Source: Paenibacillus taichungensis (GTDB lineage: Bacteria > Bacillota > Bacilli > Paenibacillales > Paenibacillaceae). From it: DNA of 64,000 nt. The DNA is taken from NCBI RefSeq assembly GCF_013359905.1, contig NZ_JABMCC010000115.1:778870-842869 (forward strand), in the 5' to 3' direction. Below are positions 9,057-16,564 of the stretch, piece after piece (position 1 is the first letter of the stretch; each line of letters begins with the position of its first letter). Made by a program: the position numbers and the translations under genes. The notes under the pieces are model-generated. The model was given only the letters and a program-made list of their open reading frames with translations, had not been told where the DNA came from and made no database searches.

Positions 9057-9323
9057 GTGAGAACACATGAATTTATGATTCATTCTGATTTCCACCGGGA
9101 TGATCTGATGTCTGTTTCTTCTCAAGCGTCGCGTTTTGCCTCGGATATTTCATTGTCATTTATGGATGCGAATCATGAACATCGTGTAGATGTCAAAAGC
9201 CTGCTCGGAATGGCGCTTCTTCCCATTCGACATGGCAGTGTGGTGAGATTGCAGACACGGGGAAGAGATGAACTTGAAGCGTTGGAATATATGCTAAATG
9301 TATTGGAGAAGGGCTTAACTTGA
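9057..9323 (+). CDS. HPr-family phosphocarrier-like protein
   Basis: This 88-residue protein aligns with HPr along its length. QASRFASDISLSF corresponds to the HPr helix-1/strand region, and VDVKSLLGMALLPIRHGS corresponds to the region around regulatory Ser46. Aligning the A-S-(R/K)-F motif puts His13 on the HPr active-site His15 and Ser48 on Ser46, but the usual His-Ala-Arg-Pro is His-Arg-Asp-Asp here. The Ser site looks usable by HPr kinase, while the His site may be impaired, as in regulatory HPr paralogs such as Crh. The GTG start at 9057 has weak ribosome-binding support (AAGGAACTGAAGG); an ATG at 9075 would remove the first six residues. The gene stands alone, with no PTS genes nearby. 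Confidence 0.72.
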   Translation: MRTHEFMIHSDFHRDDLMSVSSQASRFASDISLSFMDANHEHRVDVKSLLGMALLPIRHGSVVRLQTRGRDELEALEYMLNVLEKGLT

Positions 9324-9467
9324 ACTCTGAAACCTGTGCAAATCACAGTGAATTGTAAAATATTTATCGTTTCTTCAATTCCGACTGGTACTTCGTCCAA
9401 AAAAAGAGTATAATAAAATTTAGTTCTATTCTAAGAAGTACCCATATTAAAGGAGTGTAAATAGATT

Positions 9468-9716
9468 ATGCCAAAAGCTGATATCCATCCAAAGACACAA
9501 ACAGTAATTTTCTTCGATGCAAGTGCTGATTACAAATTCCTGAGTTCTTCGACTAAATTCTCGAACGAAACAATGGAATGGGAAGATGGTAACACTTACC
9601 CAGTAATCCGTGTGGACACTAGCTCCGCATCCCACCCATTCTTCACTGGTAAACAAAGAAACGTGGACATCGGTGGTCGTGTTGATAAATTTAACCGTAA
9701 ATACAACATCAAATAG
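9468..9716 (+). CDS. rpmE2: 50S ribosomal protein L31, type B (zinc-free paralog)
   Basis: The 82-residue protein begins MPKADIHPKTQTVIFFDASA and contains the type B signature HPFFTGKQRNVDIGGRVDKF. It lacks the CxxC zinc-binding cysteines of type A L31, so it is the alternative form used when zinc is short; in Bacillus subtilis the equivalent replaces the zinc form under Zur control. AAAGGAGTG precedes the ATG. I looked for a Zur box in the 140 bp upstream and saw no convincing palindrome. A strong terminator follows, so it is monocistronic. Confidence 0.96.
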   Translation: MPKADIHPKTQTVIFFDASADYKFLSSSTKFSNETMEWEDGNTYPVIRVDTSSASHPFFTGKQRNVDIGGRVDKFNRKYNIK

Positions 9717-9734
9717 GTTGTCCAACCATTACAA

Positions 9735-9768
9735 GAAAACCTCGGGATTAATCCTGAGGTTTTTTTGT
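9735..9768 (+). terminator. Rho-independent terminator of rpmE2
   Basis: AAACCTCGGGAT, a TA centre and ATCCTGAGGTTTTTTT form a GC-rich stem with one mismatch and a T-run, 19 bp after the stop codon. Confidence 0.88.
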
Positions 9769-9930
9769 TTGCATACCGATTAGTAAACCCATGTAATTCA
9801 GAGTAAAAGTAATTCTAATACTCCTACATATTCATTTCCTCTAAAATTAATTCAACCAATTATTGCGCTTACAACACATTCGGATGTACACTAGGAAACA
9901 GAATCAGACATATTGGAGGAGGAAATAGAG

Positions 9931-10236
9931 ATGAGCAGCATCAATCATATGGTAACGTTTACACTTTACGCAGGTAAAGATACACCCGAAGCAGAGGCAT
10001 TTTTGAAAGAGAGTGCGGATGCACTGGCGAATATTCCCGGTGTAGAGCAATTTCAGGTCTTGCGTCAGGTGAGCGAAAAAAATGAATTTGACTATAGCTT
10101 TTCAATGGTCTTCGCCAACCAGGCTGCATATGATACATACAATGATCATCCGGTTCACCGCAAATATGTAGAAGAACGGTGGGAAAAAGAAGTTAGTCGC
10201 TTCCAGGAAATTGATCTCATTCAGCATGGGAAGTAA
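9931..10236 (+). CDS. Dabb (stress-responsive alpha/beta-barrel) domain protein
   Basis: The 101-residue protein has the dimeric ferredoxin-like Dabb fold: a first strand MVTFTLY, a helix rich in Glu/Ala, SFSMVFANQAAYDTYNDHPVHRKYVEE as the typical second half with the conserved D-H-P-x-H, and a C-terminal strand. Members are small cytoplasmic proteins of mostly unknown function; some act in polyketide cyclisation or stress responses. The ATG at 9931 follows GGAGGAGG by nine bases, which decides the start over an upstream in-frame TTG at 9913. It stands upstream of an SDR gene with a 155-bp gap, so cotranscription is uncertain. Confidence 0.85.
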   Translation: MSSINHMVTFTLYAGKDTPEAEAFLKESADALANIPGVEQFQVLRQVSEKNEFDYSFSMVFANQAAYDTYNDHPVHRKYVEERWEKEVSRFQEIDLIQHGK

Positions 10237-10280
10237 TGAAATGATGAATCTCATTGAACCAAACAGAAGATAACATGAAC

Positions 10281-10297
10281 TTCGAAAGCGTTTTCCA
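10281..10297. promoter_or_regulatory. cre-like sequence upstream of the SDR gene
   Basis: TTCGAAAGCGTTTTCCA has the central palindrome of a CcpA site (AAAGCGTTTT) with two mismatches to the consensus. It is 95 bp upstream of the SDR start, a reasonable promoter position. Sequence resemblance is the only evidence. Confidence 0.3.
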
Positions 10298-10391
10298 GTT
10301 TGATTAATGAGGGTTAAATCATTATTAAATCCTTTTTTTCATCACTAAATTTCGTGACTACACATGTGGCTCAAAGGAGGGGACTGTCCTT

Positions 10392-11153
10392 ATGAAATTG
10401 GATCTTACAGGTAAAACAGCACTGGTGACAGGCGCAACCGGTCAATTGGGAAGGGTCATCGCTCGTACGTTGGCAGACTGTGGTGCTGATCTCGCGCTGC
10501 ATTACATAAATAATGATACGAAGGCTAGAGAACTTCAGGCTGAGATTGAAGCCATCGGTCGGAAAACGGTCATTGTTCAGGGCGATATCACGAAGCAGGA
10601 TACGGCATTTCGGATGCGGGATGAAATTCAGTCCAGCCTTGGCGATGTGGATATCGTGGTTGCCAATGCAGTCATCCAATATGCCTGGACAACGGTGCTG
10701 GAACAATCACCGGATGATTATATAAGTCAGTTCGAATCATGTGTGATGCAGAGTGTGTATCTTGCCAAAGCATTCATCCCATATATGAAAGAAGCCAGAG
10801 CTGGTCGATTCATTGGTATCAATACGGAATGTGCGATGCAAAATTTTGCTACCCAGTCTGCATATACGGCTGGAAAACGCGGCATGGATGGTTTGTACCG
10901 TGTGCTGGCGAAAGAGGTAGGCGAATATCAGATTACGGTCAACCAGGTTGCACCTGGATGGACGATCAGTGAGCGCGACCGCAACAGTGAGTCGGGGCAT
11001 GATGAGGGTTATATTCAAACTGTACCGTTGAAACGCAGGGGAGAAGATCAGGAAATTGCCAATGCGGTAGCATTTCTGGCTTCCGACCTGTCCTCGTTTA
11101 TTACAGGAGCTTATATCCCGGTCAGTGGTGGCAATGTGATGCCTGCCATTTAA
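10392..11153 (+). CDS. SDR-family NAD(P)-dependent oxidoreductase
   Basis: This is a classical short-chain dehydrogenase of 253 residues. The cofactor motif is TGATGQLGRVIA (about 11-22), the adenine-binding region is QGDITK, VVANAV replaces the usual NNAG, and the catalytic Tyr-x-x-x-Lys is YTAGKRG. The C-terminal APGWT..SER and FITGAYIPVSGGN are typical of the family. AAGGAGGGG precedes the ATG. A strong terminator follows at 11223. Replacement of the NNAG motif by VANA is mildly unusual. The substrate is unknown and the neighbours do not help. Confidence 0.86.
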   Translation: MKLDLTGKTALVTGATGQLGRVIARTLADCGADLALHYINNDTKARELQAEIEAIGRKTVIVQGDITKQDTAFRMRDEIQSSLGDVDIVVANAVIQYAWTTVLEQSPDDYISQFESCVMQSVYLAKAFIPYMKEARAGRFIGINTECAMQNFATQSAYTAGKRGMDGLYRVLAKEVGEYQITVNQVAPGWTISERDRNSESGHDEGYIQTVPLKRRGEDQEIANAVAFLASDLSSFITGAYIPVSGGNVMPAI

Positions 11154-11222
11154 TATTGATTTATGGATGTGATGAATTACTAAACATGCAATGAACCGCT
11201 TTTTAAACCATAACAAGCCAAG

Positions 11223-11255
11223 ATCCGTTTGTCAGTCCATGACAAGCGGATTTTT
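11223..11255 (+). terminator. Rho-independent terminator after the SDR gene
   Basis: ATCCGTTTGTCA, a 5-base loop and TGACAAGCGGAT form a 12-bp stem with one wobble pair, followed by TTTTT. Confidence 0.85.
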
Positions 11256-11377
11256 GTATATATCCATAAATACATATGATTTTGTTTCTAATTTCAAAAG
11301 ATTGGGGTAAAAGAATAGGTAGTTTAACGCGGTGGAAACATAACTCAAAATAAGCGAATAAAGGAGACCGACCTGTC

Positions 11378-13105
11378 ATGAAAAAAACAATTGCAGACGT
11401 TCTGGTCGAAGCACTATTGAACGCAGGCGTCAAACGCATCTATGGTATCGTTGGAGACTCCTTGAATGCGGTACTCGATTCCATCCGTCGTTCGGGTAAA
11501 ATTGAATGGATTCATGTCCGCCATGAGGAAGTTGCAGCTTTTGCGGCCGGGGCAGATGCCCAAGTGAGCGGAAGTATCGCCGTATGTGCGGGCAGCAGCG
11601 GACCGGGAAACATGCACTTGATTAACGGTCTGTATGACTGTCATCGGAACCGTGTACCGGTACTTGCCATCGCTGCTCATATTCCAAGTGATGAGATTGG
11701 GAGTGAGTATTTTCAGGCGACTCATCCAGAGTATTTGTTTCAGGAATGCAGTCATTATTGTGAAGTCATCACAACAGCCAAGCAGATGCCGCGTTCCTTT
11801 ACGATGGCAATGCAGACCGCAGTAGCGCGTTCAGGCGTTTCCGTCATTATACTGCCGGGTGATGTAGCGGCTTTGGAAGCGGCGGACCTACCTGTTCCGG
11901 AGCATGTATATCATGCGACACAGCCTGTTGTACACCCTTCCGAACCTGAACTGCGGAAACTGGCGGAATTCTTGAATCAAGGAAAAAAAATTACGTTGCT
12001 GTGTGGTGCAGGCTGCGCCGGTGCGCGTGAACCTCTGATGCAGCTCTGTGATCGCTTGAAATCTCCTATGGTTATTGCTTTGCGAGGCAAGGAATACCTG
12101 GAATACGATAACCCGTATTCGGTGGGCCTCACAGGATTAATCGGATATTCCTCCGGTTATCATGCCATGATGGACTGTGATGTGCTCCTGATGTTGGGAA
12201 CTGATTTTCCGTACCGTCAATTCTTCCCGGAAGATGCGGTTGTACTTCAAGTGGATATTCAGTCTTCACACCTTGGTCGCCGTACAAAGCTCGATTATGG
12301 ATTGTGCGGAGACATAAAGGCCACCATTGAAACATTATTACCTTATCTCACGGAAGAACATAGCGACAAACATTTGCATAAAAGTGTGGAACGTTACGAG
12401 AAAGTTCGCAAAGAATTGGATGAGCTTGCCGTAGGTAAACCCGGAAAAACACCAATTCATCCACAGTATCTAACCAAGGTTATCAGCGATGCTGCAGCAG
12501 AAAATGCAATCTTCACCTGCGATGTAGGTACACCTACGGTATGGGCGGCTCGCTATATTGAAATGAGCCGTAATCGCCGATTGTTAGGTTCATTCAGTCA
12601 TGGCACTATGGCGAATGCTCTTCCACAGGCAATTGGAGCGCAGGTGTCTGATCCGGGAAGACAAGTGATTTCTTTGTCCGGTGATGGCGGCATTGCCATG
12701 CTGATGGGTGATCTTCTGACGCTTAAACAGCATAATCTCCCGATTAAAGTTGTCGTGTTTAACAACGGTGCACTCAGTTTTGTTGAACTGGAGATGAAAG
12801 CTGCCGGATTGCTTGAATCCGGTACCGAGCTCGTAAATCCCAACTTTGCCATGGTAGCTCAAGCGATGGGCCTGGAGGGGATACGAGTTGAAGATCCGGC
12901 TGATCTGGAAGGGGCTGTAGAGCGTGCATTGCAGCATGATGGCCCTGTTCTGATTGATGTTGTGGTGAACCGTCAGGAGCTGTCCCTGCCTCCGAAGATT
13001 AATATAAAACAGGCCGAAGGCTTCACCTTATGGATGATGAAGGCGGTGCTGAATGGGCGTGGCGATGAGCTGATTGAGCTGGCCAAAACCAATTTACTAA
13101 GATAA
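11378..13105 (+). CDS. poxB: Thiamine-pyrophosphate-dependent pyruvate oxidase (PoxB type)
   Basis: It decarboxylates pyruvate to acetate (PoxB type, electrons to quinone) or acetyl phosphate. The 575-residue protein has the three-domain TPP-enzyme layout. The N-terminal PYR domain has GIVGDSLNAVLD and the cofactor-activating Glu in RHEEVAAFAAG (about 50). The central domain has LCGAGCAGAREPL. The C-terminal PP domain has the TPP/Mg motif GDGGIAMLMGDLLTLKQH ending in NN (about 430-460). The length matches E. coli PoxB (572 residues), and GLYDCHRNRVPVLAIAAHIP is characteristic of pyruvate oxidases rather than acetolactate synthases. A C-terminal extension resembles the PoxB membrane-binding tail. 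The ATG follows AAAGGAGA. It is monocistronic. PoxB versus acetyl-phosphate-forming oxidase cannot be settled from sequence alone. Confidence 0.88.
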   Translation: MKKTIADVLVEALLNAGVKRIYGIVGDSLNAVLDSIRRSGKIEWIHVRHEEVAAFAAGADAQVSGSIAVCAGSSGPGNMHLINGLYDCHRNRVPVLAIAAHIPSDEIGSEYFQATHPEYLFQECSHYCEVITTAKQMPRSFTMAMQTAVARSGVSVIILPGDVAALEAADLPVPEHVYHATQPVVHPSEPELRKLAEFLNQGKKITLLCGAGCAGAREPLMQLCDRLKSPMVIALRGKEYLEYDNPYSVGLTGLIGYSSGYHAMMDCDVLLMLGTDFPYRQFFPEDAVVLQVDIQSSHLGRRTKLDYGLCGDIKATIETLLPYLTEEHSDKHLHKSVERYEKVRKELDELAVGKPGKTPIHPQYLTKVISDAAAENAIFTCDVGTPTVWAARYIEMSRNRRLLGSFSHGTMANALPQAIGAQVSDPGRQVISLSGDGGIAMLMGDLLTLKQHNLPIKVVVFNNGALSFVELEMKAAGLLESGTELVNPNFAMVAQAMGLEGIRVEDPADLEGAVERALQHDGPVLIDVVVNRQELSLPPKINIKQAEGFTLWMMKAVLNGRGDELIELAKTNLLR

Positions 13106-13443
13106 GTATAAGGTTTTCCTTAGCATTATCGCACCATGTTCAACTGTCGATCTGACAATGTAAATGCATGAAATTAAACTGTACATCTCACCAAAAAGAA
13201 GGGGAATGTTACACGCTTTTATTAACGAGTTCTCCTTCTTGAGATGTGTGGAATGTGATGAAAATTATAGTATGTGCTCATATTATATGGTTTGTTTTTA
13301 AATTGAAACTCCTTTAAAATAGGTAAAGTCAGGCAGGATTCAAAGCTTTTTACTCTACATATGTTGCATTCCAACGCAATACCGCTTCATATCGAATTAA
13401 TCGATCCGATGACAGATGACGAACACACATGGAGGAGATCAAA
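13106..13443. other. 338-bp gap with a long imperfect hairpin
   Basis: No convincing reading frame is present. Bases 13183-13250 form an extended hairpin: ACATCTC pairs with GAGATGT, and AAGAAGG with CCTTCTT nearer the loop. It lacks a T-run. It may protect or end the poxB transcript, or belong to the leader of the next gene. Confidence 0.4.
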
Positions 13444-14199
13444 ATGAGTCACAAAGGAAAAGTAGCAATTATCACTGGAGCAGGAAGTGGATTAGGCCAA
13501 GCGACTGCACTGAAGCTGGCAGAAAAGGGCGCGTCTATAGTGGTCGTTGATCTCGTGGCTGAAACGGGTCAGGAAACTGTAAAACAGATTGAGAAGCTGG
13601 GCGGTAAAGCCATTTTTGTACAAACAGATGTAAGTAAGGCGAACGAGGTAGAGAATTATGTTAACAAAACGATCGAGGAATTCGGTCGAATCGACATGTT
13701 CTTCAATAATGCCGGGATCGCTGGTCCTGGTATTAAACTAATTGAGCATACTATCGAGCAGTTTGACCAAATCATTGATATTAACCTGAGAAGTGTATTT
13801 TACGGATTGAAGTATGTGATTACTGAAATGCTCAAAACAGGCGGTGGTTCCATCGTCAATACGGCATCTACAGCAGGTATTGTGGGTGTTCAAGCAGTTG
13901 CACCTTATGCAGCGACGAAGCATGGCGTAGTTGGACTAACACGTACAGCGGCCATTGAGTATGGCAAAGAAAACATTCGCGTGAATGCTATTGCCCCAGG
14001 TACGATTGAAACTCCAATGGTGGTTCAGTTCGGGAAGGATAATCCTGAAGTATTCAAAGCAACCCTTGACAGCATTCCATCCGGTCGTCTCGGTAAGCCT
14101 GAAGAGATTGCCAATCTGGTATCCTTCTTACTGGGAGACGAAGCTCCTTATATTAATGGCGCTGTTTATCCCATTGATGGTGCTGTAACTGCACAATAA
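13444..14199 (+). CDS. SDR-family oxidoreductase (FabG-like)
   Basis: This 251-residue classical SDR has TGAGSGLGQATA for the cofactor, the Asp in VVDL that predicts preference for NAD(H), NNAGIAGPG, the catalytic Ser in NTASTAG and YAATKHG (Tyr-x-x-x-Lys). It ends with the usual INGAVYPIDGA. The ATG at 13444 follows GGAGGAGATC, which decides the start over an in-frame ATG at 13429 that lacks a ribosome binding site. It is a single-gene transcript with a strong terminator. The substrate is unknown; this subgroup includes glucose, sugar-alcohol and acetoacetyl-type dehydrogenases. Confidence 0.88.
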   Translation: MSHKGKVAIITGAGSGLGQATALKLAEKGASIVVVDLVAETGQETVKQIEKLGGKAIFVQTDVSKANEVENYVNKTIEEFGRIDMFFNNAGIAGPGIKLIEHTIEQFDQIIDINLRSVFYGLKYVITEMLKTGGGSIVNTASTAGIVGVQAVAPYAATKHGVVGLTRTAAIEYGKENIRVNAIAPGTIETPMVVQFGKDNPEVFKATLDSIPSGRLGKPEEIANLVSFLLGDEAPYINGAVYPIDGAVTAQ

Positions 14200-14222
14200 G
14201 GCACCAATCAGACTGGAATAAG

Positions 14223-14263
14223 AAAGAGAGGCTACTGTAATATTACAGTGCCTCTCTTTTTGC
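14223..14263. terminator. Bidirectional terminator between convergent genes
   Basis: AAAGAGAGGC and GCCTCTCTTT flank the fully palindromic ACTGTAATATTACAGT, with T-runs possible on both strands. It lies between the SDR stop (14199) and the end of the minus-strand MFS gene (14298), so it can serve both. Confidence 0.85.
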
Positions 14264-14297
14264 GTGTTATCATTTTTATTCTTGATTATAAGCTCCA

Positions 14298-15479
14298 TCA
14301 TGCGACATTGGATGATTCGGTCTGAGCTGTTGTGGTAATTGCCGGACGGTAGGCAAGAATGATGATGATCATTGCAATTAGTACCCCTACAGCTCCAATC
14401 CAGGTGATGGATGACAATGATACTGAGCTGACAGCGATTCCCCCAATACCGGCACCAGCAGCCATGGCCAGTTGCATTACGGAACTGTTCAGACTTAACA
14501 TAATTCCAGACGATTCTGGAGCCATTGTAACCAGATTATATTGCTGTGTTGGGCCGGAAGACCAAGCGGAAAAGGACCATAGGATCAACACAATGAAGAT
14601 GGCCATACCTGAATGAGCCGTGATGTTTAGCACCAGCAGACTTATGACATGCAGGGCCATTCCCAGGATGAGTGTTCGCTTTACTCCCATACGATCGGCG
14701 CTGTATCCTCCAGATTTGGAACCAATCAGACTTGCGATCCCAAAAGCCAGCAAAGCGGAACTTAACAACGTTTCGCTCATGCCTGCAACAGATACCAAGT
14801 AGGGTGAAATGTAGGTATACGCAATAGAATAGCCTCCTAACCAGAAAAAGCTGACAAGTAGCGCAAATCCAATACGAGGTTGTTTGAGGAGCGCTAATTG
14901 TTTTTTCAAAGGAACGGGTGCTTCGCCTTCAGATGGCGGGATCGTAGATGCAATAACAATCATGGCAATCACACCCAAAATCGCGATACCTGCAAAAATA
15001 AGTTTCCAATCCCAAGCTGCAGCTACCATTCTTCCCAGTGGAACTCCCACGATTAGAGATGCGGTAAACCCCGTAATGACTGTTGCGATAGAGCTGGCCT
15101 GTTTGCCTGTGGGCGCTATTTTGGCAGCGACTGTCAGGGCTGTTACAACGACGACTCCAGCTCCCAGCGCCATAAGGACACGTGCAGCGATAAAGAGTCC
15201 ATATCCAGGTAACAGGTAGGCCAAGACGTTGCCGACGACAAAAAGTCCCAGAAAGTAGAGCAGCAGCTTTCGTCGATCCATGCGGGATGTTAAGGCGATA
15301 ATGATGGGCGTACCGAGCGCATAAATGAGTGAAAAAATTGTGATCAGCTGTCCCGCTGCAATCAACGATATATTCATGGTGTCCGAGATCCGATCCAGAA
15401 TGCCCGCAATGACATATTCGGAGGTCCCTACAAGAAAGCTGACCAAGGCCAGGACATAGATTTTCCATGTGTTAGACAT
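14298..15479 (-). CDS. MFS transporter, DHA1 (drug:proton antiporter) type
   Basis: This 393-residue polytopic membrane protein has about 12 hydrophobic segments. The DHA1 loop motif A appears after helix 2 as TSRMDRRKLLLY, and motif C (GVPLGRMVAA) lies around helix 5. VSFLVGTSEYVIAGILDRIS is the helix-1 motif of the YdhP/AraJ-like exporter group. It probably expels hydrophobic compounds or sugars using the proton gradient. The ArsR gene at 15726 is upstream on the same strand, and both gene starts carry copies of the same AT-rich inverted repeat. The exporter is therefore probably repressed by that ArsR protein. The substrate is unknown. Confidence 0.87.
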   Translation of the reverse strand: MSNTWKIYVLALVSFLVGTSEYVIAGILDRISDTMNISLIAAGQLITIFSLIYALGTPIIIALTSRMDRRKLLLYFLGLFVVGNVLAYLLPGYGLFIAARVLMALGAGVVVVTALTVAAKIAPTGKQASSIATVITGFTASLIVGVPLGRMVAAAWDWKLIFAGIAILGVIAMIVIASTIPPSEGEAPVPLKKQLALLKQPRIGFALLVSFFWLGGYSIAYTYISPYLVSVAGMSETLLSSALLAFGIASLIGSKSGGYSADRMGVKRTLILGMALHVISLLVLNITAHSGMAIFIVLILWSFSAWSSGPTQQYNLVTMAPESSGIMLSLNSSVMQLAMAAGAGIGGIAVSSVSLSSITWIGAVGVLIAMIIIILAYRPAITTTAQTESSNVA

Positions 15480-15511
15480 GAGTATATAACCTCTTTCTAA
15501 TTATAATTATT

Positions 15512-15535
15512 ATATTTTTAGAAATATAGAAATAA
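15512..15535. promoter_or_regulatory. Degenerate third copy of the ArsR-type operator, before the MFS gene
   Basis: Read on the minus strand, TTATTTC is followed by 10 bp and AAAATAT, matching the TTATTTC-N10-GAAATAA sites at 16038 and 15686 with two mismatches in the right half-site. It lies 33 bp upstream of the MFS start. Confidence 0.4.
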
Positions 15536-15685
15536 AGACGAGAGAACAGGATTAAGATAAAACTAATCTACCAATGAGGCAAAGCGAGTACTTAATCTAT
15601 CAAATGTACCGCGTGCTATAGCAAAAGGGTATTTAAATGACAACCATAAGGCTCAGCGGACTAAGTAGCATTACCAATATAATGA

Positions 15686-15717
15686 TTTTATATTTCTAGT
15701 ATTATGGAAATATAAAA
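15686..15717. promoter_or_regulatory. ArsR-type operator with perfect 11-bp arms
   Basis: TTTTATATTTC, a 10-bp spacer and GAAATATAAAA form a perfect inverted repeat just downstream of the ArsR gene, in the 246-bp gap before the MFS gene. The same TTTC-N10-GAAA core lies upstream of the ArsR gene (16038). The most economical reading is an operator for the ArsR dimer controlling the exporter. Confidence 0.6.
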
Positions 15718-15725
15718 CAAAAATT

Positions 15726-16010
15726 TTACTTCTCTAACAGATAAGGAGCGAATCTCTGTACAGTATCTGTATTCAGACTGTAGTAAATATACGTACCTTT
15801 CTTTTGTGAGGTCAACAAACCACAATCGGAAAGTTGCTTCAGGTGATGAGATAAAGTGGAGAGCGCTACAGTTACAAGCCGATTCTCCAAATCAGCTGGA
15901 CACAGGTTGCTTTCACCCGAAAGGATCTGAATGATTTTATATCGCGTTTGTTCACCTAGCGCTTTATGAATTTTGACAGCCTGTTCAGTATCAATCGGAT
16001 TGGATTGCAT
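15726..16010 (-). CDS. ArsR-family transcriptional regulator
   Basis: This 94-residue winged-helix repressor has LGEQTRYKIIQIL as the dimerisation/HTH entry, the recognition helix in VALSTLSHHLKQLSDCGLL and the wing QKKGTYIYYSLN. It has two Cys (38, 65 region) that are too far apart for a recognised metal site, so a metal-independent ligand is more likely. The ATG at 16010 follows AAAGGACC by eight bases; a TTG one codon upstream is possible. It precedes the MFS gene on the same strand, and operator-like repeats stand before both genes. It probably represses itself and the exporter. Confidence 0.88.
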   Translation of the reverse strand: MQSNPIDTEQAVKIHKALGEQTRYKIIQILSGESNLCPADLENRLVTVALSTLSHHLKQLSDCGLLTSQKKGTYIYYSLNTDTVQRFAPYLLEK

Positions 16011-16037
16011 CAAAATCGGTCCTTTCGTCTTTATTTC

Positions 16038-16061
16038 TTATTTCTATAAATATTGAAATAA
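16038..16061. promoter_or_regulatory. ArsR-type operator upstream of the regulator gene
   Basis: TTATTTC, a 10-bp spacer and GAAATAA form a perfect 7-bp inverted repeat 28 bp upstream of the ArsR start, within the likely promoter. It has the same half-site and spacing as the site at 15686, which suggests autoregulation. Confidence 0.6.
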
Positions 16062-16087
16062 CTTTATCATGTCTTTAGAAAAAAGTA

Positions 16088-16158
16088 AACTCCCCGCGAA
16101 GATCGTTGTTTCCAGTCGAACACGAATCAACTGAAAGCAAAAACCTTTGCAGGGAGTT
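16088..16158 (-). terminator. Long hairpin after the L7/L12-like gene
   Basis: Read on the minus strand, AACTCCCTGC pairs with GCGGGGAGTT across a loop of about 50 bases that contains a smaller hairpin. TTTACTTTTTTC follows. The position, 22 bp after the stop codon at 16181, suits a terminator, although the loop is unusually large. Confidence 0.5.
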
Positions 16159-16180
16159 GAAAAGTCTATCTACATACTAA

Positions 16181-16525
16181 TTACAGGCGTTCAAGAGACT
16201 CAACGTAATCTTTGGCATCTTTCAATGACAGGTTTCTGGCTTCACGAGCCTTTTTGATTGCAATTATTTTCTTGCCCTGTTTTGCAAGCTCCTGCAACTC
16301 TTTATCAAGTTCAGTGAGGTCAGCCTGTGCCGGTGGAGTTAGAGACACATTCGCTGCAGAATCGTTATAACTGAGAGGGGAATGTGTGGTACGTCCTGAA
16401 CCATTCTCCAGACGTTCAACATCCCTTTTCAATTCATTTAACTGGGTCTGCAAGCTGATGACGCGAACTAATAAGATAAGAATAAGAAACAAAAAAACAA
16501 CTAGAACAATGGTGTTAATTTCCAT
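16181..16525 (-). CDS. Small membrane-anchored protein with ribosomal L7/L12 C-terminal-like motif
   Basis: The 114-residue protein has one N-terminal transmembrane helix (about 5-24, very rich in Leu/Val/Ile), a short coiled-coil segment (LQTQLNELKRDVERLE) and a flexible Ser/Thr/Pro linker. Its C-terminal segment is KKIIAIKKAREARNLSLKDAKDYVE, a close match in pattern to the K-x-x-x-I-K-x-x-R-x-x-x-x-L-x-L-K-x-A-K motif of the L7/L12 C-terminal domain. Such proteins are widespread in Bacillales and have no settled function; the motif does not make it a ribosomal protein. It starts 39 bp after the P450 stop on the same strand, so the two may share a transcript. Confidence 0.7.
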   Translation of the reverse strand: MEINTIVLVVFLFLILILLVRVISLQTQLNELKRDVERLENGSGRTTHSPLSYNDSAANVSLTPPAQADLTELDKELQELAKQGKKIIAIKKAREARNLSLKDAKDYVESLERL

Positions 16526-16564
16526 GCATGCAGGTGCCTCGCTTTCCTTGCTTCAAATACATAA

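Noticed and set aside
9324..9467. Zur box before the zinc-free L31 gene
   Set aside because: Expected by analogy with Bacillus subtilis, but no match to the AAATCGTAAT-type palindrome could be found.
14929..15468. 179-codon frame on the same strand as the MFS gene
   Set aside because: It is a shifted-frame reading of the transporter, Cys/His/Arg-rich with no family likeness.
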